Positions 1 through 8,200 of a DNA stretch of 64,000 bases are shown one piece after another; the stretch's first letter is position 1, and the number at the start of each line of letters is the position of its first letter. The translations under genes and the position numbers were made by a program. The stretch lies in contig NZ_JBQJIK010000044.1 of NCBI RefSeq assembly GCF_052078665.1, positions 4,652 to 68,651 of the forward strand, written 5' to 3'. Under the pieces are notes generated by a model. That model searched no databases, was not told where the DNA came from, and saw only the letters and a list, made by a program, of their open reading frames with translations. The stretch comes from Inquilinus sp052078665 (GTDB lineage: Bacteria > Pseudomonadota > Alphaproteobacteria > DSM-16000 > Inquilinaceae).

Positions 1-1463
1 TCTACATGTTCGTCGGCATCACGCTCGGCGTGCTGATCGGCGTCCTGCCCGGGCTTGGCGGCGCCAACGGCGTGGCCATCCTCCTGCCGCTGACCTTCGC
101 GATGTCGCCGACCTCGGCGATCATCATGCTGTCCTGCATCTACTGGGGGGCGCTGTTCGGCGGCGCCATCACCTCGATCCTGTTCAACATCCCCGGGGAG
201 CCGTGGTCGGTCGCCACCACCTTCGACGGCTATCCCATGGCGCAGCAGGGCAAGGCCGCGGAAGCGCTGACGGCGGCCTTCACCTCGTCCTTCTTCGGCG
301 CCTTCGTCGCCGTCGTGCTGCTGACCTTCCTGGCGCCCTTGATCGCCAGCTTCGCCCTGCGCTTCGGACCGGCGGAGTTCTTCGCGGTCCAGCTCCTGAC
401 CTTCTGTAGTTTCATCGGCATGGGCCGCGAGGCGCCGTTGAAGGTGATCGCCTCGATGATGCTCGGCTTCGCCCTGGCCGCGGTCGGCCTCGACACCGTC
501 ACCGGCCAGCTGCGCATGACCTTCGGGTCGACCGAGCTGCTGCGCGGCTTCGACTTCCTGATCGCGGTGATCGGCCTGTTCGGCATCGGCGAGATCCTGC
601 TGACCATGGAGGAAGGCCTGGCCTTCCGGGGCAAGAGCGCGAAGATCAACGCCAAGGTGGTGCTGGAGGCCTGGAAGCAGCTGCCGAAATACTGGGTCAC
701 GGCGATCCGAAGCGCGATCGTCGGCTGCTGGATGGGCATCACCCCGGGCGGCGCCACCCCCGCCTCCTTCATGGCCTACGGCCTGGCCAAGCGGTTCTCG
801 CGCAACGGCAAGCGCTTCGGCCGCGGCGAGATGGAGGGCGTGGTCGCGCCGGAGACCGCGGCCCATGCCGCCGGCACCAGCGCCCTGCTGCCGATGCTGA
901 CCCTCGGCATCCCCGGGTCGCCGACCGCGGCGGTGCTGCTGGGCGGCCTCTTGATCTGGGGGCTGCAGCCCGGGCCGCTGCTGTTCGTCGAGCACCCCGA
1001 CTTCGTCTGGGGCCTGATCGCCAGCATGTATCTCGGCAACATCGCCGGGCTGATCGTGGTGCTGACGACGGTGCCGCTGTTCGCCTCGATCCTGCGCATC
1101 CCGTTCAGCATCATCGCGCCGGTGATCATCGTCATCTGCGCGGTCGGCGCCTACACGGTCAACAACGCCCTGGCCGATATCAGCGTCATGCTGGTCTTCG
1201 GCGTCGTCGGCTACCTGTTCAAGAAGCTGTCCTATCCGCTGGCGCCCCTGGTGCTGGCCCTGGTGCTGGGCGACATGGCCGAGGGCTCGTTCCGGCAGGC
1301 GATGCTGCTGTCCCAGGGCAGCCTGTCGATCTTCTGGTCGAACGGCCTGGTCGGCAGCATCTGCGCCCTGGCCCTGGCGATGCTGTTCTGGCCGCTGATC
1401 TCGCTCGTGATCGCCCGCCTGCGCGGCGGCGGGAAGCCGGGCGACATCGTCGCTGCGGACTGA
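1..1463 (+). CDS. tctA: Tripartite tricarboxylate transporter large permease, TctA family (5' end cut by window)
   Basis: Integral inner-membrane permease of a TctABC-type secondary transporter, which imports carboxylates delivered by a periplasmic TctC protein. About 485 residues are visible and the frame stays open to the window edge. Family members are about 500 residues and carry a short extra N-terminus, so the true start lies just outside. The family's glycine-rich motif is seen near the beginning (GVLPGLGGANG) and again near residue 250 (GITPGGATPASFMAYG). A further conserved stretch (TLGIPGSPTAAVLLGG) sits near residue 300. Long hydrophobic segments run through the whole protein. The small TctB and binding TctC genes are expected upstream of the window. 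A GntR regulator follows 25 bp downstream. Family is certain; the substrate is unknown. Confidence 0.93.
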   Translation, partial: YMFVGITLGVLIGVLPGLGGANGVAILLPLTFAMSPTSAIIMLSCIYWGALFGGAITSILFNIPGEPWSVATTFDGYPMAQQGKAAEALTAAFTSSFFGAFVAVVLLTFLAPLIASFALRFGPAEFFAVQLLTFCSFIGMGREAPLKVIASMMLGFALAAVGLDTVTGQLRMTFGSTELLRGFDFLIAVIGLFGIGEILLTMEEGLAFRGKSAKINAKVVLEAWKQLPKYWVTAIRSAIVGCWMGITPGGATPASFMAYGLAKRFSRNGKRFGRGEMEGVVAPETAAHAAGTSALLPMLTLGIPGSPTAAVLLGGLLIWGLQPGPLLFVEHPDFVWGLIASMYLGNIAGLIVVLTTVPLFASILRIPFSIIAPVIIVICAVGAYTVNNALADISVMLVFGVVGYLFKKLSYPLAPLVLALVLGDMAEGSFRQAMLLSQGSLSIFWSNGLVGSICALALAMLFWPLISLVIARLRGGGKPGDIVAAD

Positions 1464-1488
1464 CAGGCCGCGGGCGGGGGAGGGGGCG

Positions 1489-2187
1489 GTGCTCGAGGCG
1501 CGGATCAGCACCCGGCTGGCGCTCTCTCGCCTCGACGCGAATGACAGCTTCCGCGCCCAGGCCTATCTGGCGCTGAAGCACGCGATCTCGGCGATGGACC
1601 TGTACGACCATCCCGGCGAGATCCGGCTGGACGAGCGGCAGCTGTGCCGGGACCTCGGCGTCAGCCGCACGCCGATCCGCGAGGCGCTGACGGTGCTGGA
1701 GCAGGAGGGCTTCGTCCTGACCCTGCCGCGCCGCGGCATCTTCGTCCGGCGCCGGACCAAGCGCCAGATCGTCGAGATGGTGCAGGTCTGGGCGGCGCTG
1801 GAGAGCATGGCGGCGCGGCTGGCGGCGGCCCGGGCGACGGCGGCGGAGATCGCGGCGCTGCGCGGCATGTTCGAAGGCTTCGAGGGCCGTCCGGCGGCGG
1901 AGATCGACGGCTATTCCGACGCCAACATCGCCTTCCACCAGGCGATCGTCCGGCTCGGCGGCAACCGGCTGATCATCGCCCGGACGGCCGATCTGTTCCT
2001 GCAGATCGACGCCATCCGGCGCCGCACCATCCGCGAGGACGACCGGGCCGACCGGTCGATCCAGGACCATCTCCGGATCATCGAGGCGCTGGAGCGCCGC
2101 GACGCGGAGCTGGCTGCCCGGCTCGACCGCGACCACACGCTGGGCCTGGCCGAGCATATCGAGCGGCATTGCCACTTCCTGGTGTGA
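1489..2187 (+). CDS. GntR family transcriptional regulator with FCD ligand domain
   Basis: One-component DNA-binding regulator of 232 residues. The N-terminal winged helix-turn-helix spans about residues 20-85 and includes the GntR signature around 'LGVSRTPIREALTVLEQEG'. The C-terminal all-helical FCD domain (about 95-220) keeps the Asp and His positions that usually bind a metal and a carboxylate ligand ('ANIAFHQAIV', 'DHLRIIEAL', 'DHTLGLAEHI'). The start is GTG, preceded by a purine-rich GGGGAGGGGGCG tract. Because it follows the TctA gene closely on the same strand, it probably controls that transport operon in response to the imported acid; this is inferred from context. Two in-frame alternatives downstream of the GTG lack a comparable ribosome-binding site. 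Confidence 0.92.
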   Translation: MLEARISTRLALSRLDANDSFRAQAYLALKHAISAMDLYDHPGEIRLDERQLCRDLGVSRTPIREALTVLEQEGFVLTLPRRGIFVRRRTKRQIVEMVQVWAALESMAARLAAARATAAEIAALRGMFEGFEGRPAAEIDGYSDANIAFHQAIVRLGGNRLIIARTADLFLQIDAIRRRTIREDDRADRSIQDHLRIIEALERRDAELAARLDRDHTLGLAEHIERHCHFLV

Positions 2188-2219
2188 GCGGGTGCGTCCT
2201 CGGGTATGAAAGCGCGTTG

Positions 2220-2347
2220 CCTCTCCCGCCTGGCGGGAGAGGTCGACAGCGCGTAGCGCTGGCGGGTGAGGGCTGGCACCGGCCTCGACAAAGGGCCCTC
2301 ACCCGGAGCCGCTTCGCGTCTCCGACCTCTCCCGCAAGCGGGAGAGG
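2220..2347. repeat. Composite palindromic repeat (three nested hairpins)
   Basis: The outer units are two near-identical hairpins. One is CCTCTCCCGCC/GGCGGGAGAGG at 2220-2242 with a one-base loop. The other is CCTCTCCCGC-AA-GCGGGAGAGG at 2326-2347. Between them CGGGTGAGGG (2263-2272) pairs with CCCTCACCCG (2296-2305). This is the layout of a bacterial interspersed palindromic element rather than a simple terminator. It sits between the convergent GntR and EamA genes, and the last 17 or so codons of the EamA gene are read out of it. Confidence 0.8.
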
Positions 2348-3312
2348 CCATCGGTGAGCGCCCGAAAGATCCGCGAATGCAATCGCGGCCGGGACGAGGC
2401 ACGCCCCGGCAGGACCGCGATCGCGAAGCCGAGCAGGATCAGGCCGATGCCGACGAGGTGGAAGCCGTGGACCGGCTCGCCGAGCAGCAGGAAGGCGAGC
2501 GCCGAGGAATAGACCGCCATGAGATGGAAGGACGCCCCGGTCAGCGCCGGCCCCAGCGTCGCGACGCAGCGGTTCCAGAACAGGTTCCCCAGGAGCGAGG
2601 CGCAGACGCCGATGAACAGCAGCGAGGCGATGGCATAGGGCTCGACCGGAACCGACCGCCCGGCCGTTTCCTCGAAGATCCAGAACGGCGCCATCAGGAC
2701 GCACGCGGCCAGCGTCGTCGCCGCCAGGAACGCCATGTCCGGAACGCTCCTGGGGCGCCAGCGCAGCAGCACGGAGTAGAGCGCGAAGCCGGCGACGGCG
2801 AACAGCACCAGGATCTCGCCGCCGCCGATCGACAGCGTGGCGAGGGTGGCGGGGTCGCCGCGCCCGACGATCCAGCCGACGCCGAGGAAGGACAGGACGA
2901 TGCCGGCGACGACGCGCCGGTGTGGCGCCTCCCGGGTGATCGCCCAGGCGAAGATCGGCACCATCAGCGGCAGGGTGGAGTTGAGCATCGCCGCCGTCGC
3001 CGCCGGCGTGCTGTGCAGCCCGAGATAGTTCAGCACGGGATAACCGGCGAAGCCGCTGGCGGCGCAGGCGACGATGACGGGCCAATGCGCCAGCAGCGTG
3101 CGCCGATGCGCGACCAGGTCGCGCCAGACGAAGGGCAGCAGCACCGCCGAGGCGACCACCCAGCGCCAGAAGGTCAGGCCGAAGGGCGGCAGCTCCTGGG
3201 CGAAGGCGCGGCCGATCACCAGGTTGCCGGCCCAGAACAGCGGCGGCAGGGGCAGCAGCGCATAGGGCCGGCGCCAGACCAGGTCCAGCAGGCCGCCGCG
3301 GCCCGCGATCAC
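2299..3312 (-). CDS. DMT-superfamily (EamA) transporter
   Basis: Ten-helix inner-membrane exporter of the drug/metabolite transporter superfamily, 337 residues, with two EamA repeats. Repeat 1 starts near 'PPLFWAGNLVIGRAFA' and repeat 2 near 'EILVLFAVAGFALYSVLL'. The start is placed at a GTG that overlaps the stop codon of the AlaX gene upstream (GTGA), which implies translational coupling. Longer upstream extensions of this frame are only the antisense of AlaX. The hydrophobic core ends around residue 300 ('GFAIAVLPGRASSRP'). The remaining Arg/Ser-rich tail is encoded partly by the palindromic repeat at 2220-2347, so the original stop may have been lost. Substrate unknown; pairing with AlaX hints at amino-acid export, which is inference. 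Confidence 0.88.
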   Translation of the reverse strand: MIAGRGGLLDLVWRRPYALLPLPPLFWAGNLVIGRAFAQELPPFGLTFWRWVVASAVLLPFVWRDLVAHRRTLLAHWPVIVACAASGFAGYPVLNYLGLHSTPAATAAMLNSTLPLMVPIFAWAITREAPHRRVVAGIVLSFLGVGWIVGRGDPATLATLSIGGGEILVLFAVAGFALYSVLLRWRPRSVPDMAFLAATTLAACVLMAPFWIFEETAGRSVPVEPYAIASLLFIGVCASLLGNLFWNRCVATLGPALTGASFHLMAVYSSALAFLLLGEPVHGFHLVGIGLILLGFAIAVLPGRASSRPRLHSRIFRALTDGLSRLRERSETRSGSG

Positions 3313-4037
3313 GGCGCCGCCCCGGCCAGGCCGATGCGGATGCGCCGGTTGTGGCGGCCCTTGTTGTCGACCTTGAGGATGCGGATCGGCGCGGACCGGC
3401 CGGTGGAGGCCAGATGGGTGCCGCCGCAGGCCTGGCGGTCGAGCCCGGCGATGTCGACGATGCGGATCAGCCCGTCGGCGGTCGGCGGCGGGGTCACCGA
3501 TTTCGACCGGATCAGCCCCGGCGTGGCATGGGCTTCGGCGATCGTCACGTAGTCGTCGCGCACCGCCAGGTCCTGGCGGACGATTTCGTTGATCGGCGCC
3601 TCCAGCGCCCGCAGCCGGTCGTTGTCGGCGTCCGGCAGGTCGAAGTCGAGCCGGGCGGTGCCGTCGGCGCCGAACTGGACGCCGGTGACCAGCGCGCCGT
3701 CGAAATGCCGGAACACCAGCGCGTTCAGGATATGGGTGCCGGTGTGCAGCTCGCGCATCATCCGGCGGAACTCGGGGTCGACCGCGGCCTCGACCGGGCC
3801 GGCGACCTCGACCGTCGGGTCCTCCAGCAGGTGCCACAGCCGGCCGCCCGCGGGCTCGAAGCCGGCGACGGCGTGCTCGCCGCCCTGCCAGCGCAGCGTG
3901 CCGCGGTCCGCCAGCTGCCCGCCGCCGCCGGGATAGAAGGGGGATTGCGCTAGCAGCACCCGGCCCGGCCGGGCGTCGATGACCTCGGTCTCGAGGATGA
4001 GGCGTTCGGGATTCTCGTGATAGAAGGAGCGTGCCAT
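3309..4037 (-). CDS. alaX: Alanyl-tRNA editing protein AlaX
   Basis: Free-standing editing enzyme that hydrolyses Ser (or Gly) wrongly attached to tRNA-Ala; cytoplasmic, 242 residues. It resembles the editing and C-terminal subdomains of alanyl-tRNA synthetase without the aminoacylation core. The zinc ligands are visible: HTGTH (His98, His102) and CGGTH (Cys204, His208). The family signature FYPGGGGQLADRG lies at 34-46. The ATG start is 77 bp from a divergently transcribed AraC regulator, which probably controls it. Its stop overlaps the GTG of an EamA exporter gene. Length and motifs fit AlaX-M type proteins. Confidence in family is high. Confidence 0.93.
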   Translation of the reverse strand: MARSFYHENPERLILETEVIDARPGRVLLAQSPFYPGGGGQLADRGTLRWQGGEHAVAGFEPAGGRLWHLLEDPTVEVAGPVEAAVDPEFRRMMRELHTGTHILNALVFRHFDGALVTGVQFGADGTARLDFDLPDADNDRLRALEAPINEIVRQDLAVRDDYVTIAEAHATPGLIRSKSVTPPPTADGLIRIVDIAGLDRQACGGTHLASTGRSAPIRILKVDNKGRHNRRIRIGLAGAAP

Positions 4038-4114
4038 GATGAGCGACCTGATGCAGCGATCACGGCAGTCTCGCCCCGGCGCGCGCGGCGCTATTGGCGG
4101 AAATCGAGGTTTTG

Positions 4115-4951
4115 ATGGCCCGGGTCGATCGGCTCAACATCGCCCATTACTGGCAGGACCGGACCGTCCCCGGCCTCAGCCTGATGCAGGCGGATTTCCG
4201 CACCCAGGAGTATCCGCCGCATCGCCATGAGGCGCTGGTCGTCGCCGTCACCGAGGGCGGCGGCTCGATCATCAGGACCCGCGGCGTGACCGAGCCGGCG
4301 AGCGAGGACCAGGCGCTGTTCGTGTTCAACCCGGTCGAGCCGCATGCCGGCTGGATGGGCGAGAGCCGGCGCTGGCTGTACCGCGCGCTGTATCTGGAGG
4401 AGGCGGCGCTGCAGGAGGTGGCGCGGTCGCTCGGCGTCGAGGACCTGACCTATTTCACCCGCAACGCCTATGCCGACCGCGACCTGATCGCCGGCTTCCT
4501 GGCGCTGCACCGCGCCCTGCAGGCCGGGCTGGACCCGCTGCTGGAGCGCGAGCTGCTGGTGTCGACCTTCGGCACCCTGTTCCGCCGCCACGGCAGCGGC
4601 GAGGCGCGGATTCAGCCCGGGCCCCGCGACCGGACCCGGCTGCGCGCCGCCACCGAGTTCATCCAGGCGCGCCTGGGCGAGACGATCTCGCTGGCGGAGC
4701 TGAGCGCTGCGGTCGGGCTGACCCAGTACCAGCTGATCAGCCTGTTCAAGCGCACCACCGGCCTGACCCCGCACGCCTATATCACCCAGCTGCGCGTCGA
4801 CCGCGCCGGCCGGTACCTGGCGCAGGGGCTGCCGATCGCCGAGGTCGCCCTCGCCGCCGGCTTCTACGACCAGAGCGCGCTGACCCGCCACTTCAAGCGC
4901 TGCCACGGGATCACGCCGCTGCAGTATGCCGGGGCGACGCGCTCCGCCTGA
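4115..4951 (+). CDS. AraC family transcriptional regulator
   Basis: One-component regulator, 278 residues. The N-terminal cupin-like ligand domain (about 1-140) has the typical 'YPPHRHEALVVAVTEGGG' strand-turn. The C-terminal double helix-turn-helix (about 178-275) contains 'SLAELSAAVGLTQYQLISLF' and 'IAEVALAAGFYDQSALTRHF', both standard AraC/XylS segments. A TTG 21 bp upstream would extend it by seven residues. The ATG at 4115 is preferred because GAGG stands five bases before it. It diverges from alaX and EamA, so it is the probable activator of that exporter operon. AraC proteins paired with DMT exporters commonly sense the exported compound; the ligand here is unknown. Confidence 0.92.
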   Translation: MARVDRLNIAHYWQDRTVPGLSLMQADFRTQEYPPHRHEALVVAVTEGGGSIIRTRGVTEPASEDQALFVFNPVEPHAGWMGESRRWLYRALYLEEAALQEVARSLGVEDLTYFTRNAYADRDLIAGFLALHRALQAGLDPLLERELLVSTFGTLFRRHGSGEARIQPGPRDRTRLRAATEFIQARLGETISLAELSAAVGLTQYQLISLFKRTTGLTPHAYITQLRVDRAGRYLAQGLPIAEVALAAGFYDQSALTRHFKRCHGITPLQYAGATRSA

Positions 4952-5274
4952 GGAGAGAGCCGTCGCCGCTTGCGGCTCGGTGCGGAGGTTGCCCAGCGAA
5001 GATCTGGGCTGTCCGGTCCGTCTGCTCGGAGGCTTTCCGGCGCCTCCGGAGCGGACGTTCGTGTCGACCCGGCAAGTCCCAAAACTTGACCTTCGGTTAC
5101 AGGACAGGTCACCCCTTTGCGGAACTTCTTCAAGTCAGCCGGCTTTCCGATGCCCGAAATTCATCGCAACCGACTGCGGGCGAGGCGTCAGTTTGCACGG
5201 CTCATTCTAGGTGCTGCATATCCTTTCCGGCCAAGCAGGTTTGTAACATATGAGGCTGAGAGAGCGTACGCCGT
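4952..5274. other. Intergenic stretch at the left edge of an accessory island
   Basis: No convincing gene. The short ORFs here have no recognisable product and unnatural composition. A CCGGCGCCTCCGG-type dyad (around 5037-5051) could end AraC transcription. From about 5080 onward the sequence loses the GC-rich third-position bias of its neighbours, marking the likely left edge of the island that carries the NACHT gene. No tRNA, att-like repeat or integrase remnant was seen. Confidence 0.5.
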
Positions 5275-8200
5275 TCAGGGTGGGGATACTCGGCTGGGTT
5301 TGCGTCTGGCGGGCTGCGCCTCCGCCGGCGATGACGCATCAATCCCAACGCACCGCACCTCAATCGGATCAAGGCTCTTGTTCTCGACCAGTTCGGCCGC
5401 GACGGCACCAAGCTGCTCGATCAAGCGCTCGAACGTGAGTCGCTTACTGGTTGTCGGGTCGATCCAGGCACGGTTCTTATGGTGGGAGACAAGCAGGATG
5501 CCGTGCCGCCTCTCGGCAACCTTGAGGTAGTCCCCCGCCAACTGGTTGCGTAAGGCGTTTTCGAGATCAGCGAAACTCCAGCCCTTGCCGCCATGCTTCA
5601 CCTCGATCGCGACCTGACAAGGCGCCGCGGTCGATGAGAGGATGATGTCCGGCATGTTGCCGCCGGCGACCTGTGCTTCGCGATGGGCATGAAAGCGCTC
5701 GCGTGACCGAAAATTGATTTGCTCGACGACCCAGTTTTGCACCTCGTCTTCGCTTGCCGCCCTCTCAAGAAGCGGACGGGAAGTGACATCGCCCGCCGTG
5801 AGGCCGCGTTGAATGTCGACAAGAACACCCATAACGACTTTGAGTAGGTCAGCGCCTGTCTTTACCGGCGCCGTGTGCTGGCGCTCGAAGCCAAGCACTT
5901 CCTTCGCGGACCATGCAGGAATCTCCGAGTCACGTTCAGCCTTGCTCCTTGCAAGCTCCCTGAAGCGGGTAGCGCGGAGCGTGACGGCGGGGTGCAGGGT
6001 GATGCGCTGCAGCACCCGAAACGTATCGGCGCCGGGGCGTTCCACAACAGCGCTCAGAATCACGTTGCGGGCGTCCTCGGCATTGTCGCGAGTGCCCGGT
6101 GTATAAGTGCCTTCATGGATGACGTCATCCATCGGTCGGACGTAGGTGTACGCCAGTAGCAGCAGGCGCCCGAGCGTTGGCACGGAAGCTTGCGTGAGGA
6201 CGCCGGTTACAAGTGGATCGTGTCGATTGAATAAGAGGCCGAACGCCCGCTCGGCCTTTACCTTCGGCGCGTCGGGCCCGGAGTTGATCCACATCTCCAG
6301 GTCATCGAGCGCGAGTTCCAGATCTAACATCAGCAGGAGTGCCAAATAGCGAATCGCGAAATCGGTCCTACCGGCCTTGACGTGATCGGCATATCTCTGG
6401 CGAGAGACATCCAATAGCTGCCGGCGCTGATCCTCGTTGAGGTTGAGGTTGCGGAAAATCCGAAGTCCGCGATCAAGCATCGACAGCGTATTGGGTTCGC
6501 TGGAAATTAGAACTTCAAACAGGGTTGGCCTGAGTGCCGGCAGAATCGGAAAGGCCGGATTGGCGTAGCGATAGATCAGGTCGGATCGGACTTCGGATGA
6601 GACTGACCATCCCTCCGTGAGCGACTGCCGCACCACCGGCAATACCGCCTTCGGGTGCGAGACGATCAGGTCGTCAAGCCACTCCGGGTAACCCTGCTCG
6701 CTGATGCAACCATGCTGTGCAGCCCGCTTTGCCTCTCTTTGCGAAAGCCCGCTTGCCCAATCAGGATTCTCCAAAGCTTCAATATGAACGCCGCCATAGG
6801 CAAGTATGGTCATCCAGCTGCTGGATACGCCGCCGCCTTCGCTTCGTGTCGGTGCTTTGGTCGGCGTCAGACGCCAGAGCGCTTTCATCCCATCCCGGTA
6901 CGCCTCGGCCACCTCGTTCCCAAATCCCTCCTCAAGAAGCCTCCATTCCTTGGGCGCGCTGCTTTCATCTACATTCGCGCGGCGCTGAAGCCAATGAGTT
7001 AAATGCTTCAGGCGATACGCACCAGTCTTCCAACTCTTCAAGTATTTCGGATCGCGGATTAGACTAGGATCTCGACGGAGCTCGTGCTCAAATTCCACCC
7101 AAGAGCGCTTGTCCCGTTCTTTCTGTGCTTCGCGCTCTTTCTCAGTCTTCTTGGAATGCCTATGGAGATGCCGCGAGCCACGGGTCTTCTTAGGCGGTGT
7201 CAGATGCGCTTTGAGATCGGCGAGCAGCACCGGATCGGACCTAACCAGCTTGCGCAGTTCGGCCACGTCCCTCTTCAAACGACCGGTATCACGCAAGATC
7301 GAAACGATGGCACTCAGTGCAATCCGGCGGTCTGCCTCGTACGGCCGAGCCGCAAGATCCTCGAATAGCCATCCGAGGTCGTTCTCGCCTAGTCTCCATA
7401 GAGGGGTTCCTAAGAACACCATTTGCCAGTAGTAGAGCACCTCGTCCTTGTTCCGGCGGTGTTCGCCAACATCGGCCCAGAATAGAGCGCGCTGAAGGTG
7501 CGGCCGGTCTCTCATCATCTGGAAAAGGTTGGGATCGTCTTCGGCATGAGGGGTTCGCTCGCGGGCGCGCTCTACCGCCATGAGAAGCTTCACCAGATAG
7601 GCAGGTGGCTTGCCCTTGAAGGCGGCTACCTCCGCCACGGCGATTGGTTCCGCATGCCCGGCCAGTTCGCTGTACCGTTTTGAAATGCGCTCGTGACGAC
7701 CCACAAAAGGCTTGCGAAGGCAAATGCGTGCAAGGCAGTCAACGAACCTCGTCCTGGATGCTACATCCGGGCAGGCTTTGTATAGATAGACGATCTCGTG
7801 AGCGAAGCCCCCCTCCGTCGAGTTCTTGCTGGGCGGAGGCGACTTCGCGACAAGGGCAAACAGTTCGTCCACGCTGAGGTGCTCAGGGAAGAGCGTCCTG
7901 GCAAAGTTGGCCGTGATGCGCGATTTGGTCTTCGACGCATTCCCGATGAGTTGCTTTGCAACGGCGGAGAGGGCCTTCTTGTCGCGAGTAGCTCTCAACG
8001 CCTCCAAGGCGACGGTCCTTAGGTGGTCCGGAGCCGTGTCATCGAGTGCCACTTTCCGGGCGAGCCCATTACAGGCGGAAATCGCACCGTCACGGATCAA
8101 TCGCAGCAAATCGAATCGGAAATCGTCGCGGCCATTAGCTTTCCATGCTTCCTGGATGGCCTCAGCAAGCTTCGGATCGGTAAACATCCCGATCGATCGA

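Noticed and set aside
5117..5530. Plus-strand ORFs at the left edge of the island as a possible broken transposase or integrase
   Set aside because: No DDE or tyrosine-recombinase motif; the frame runs antisense into the nuclease domain of the NACHT gene.
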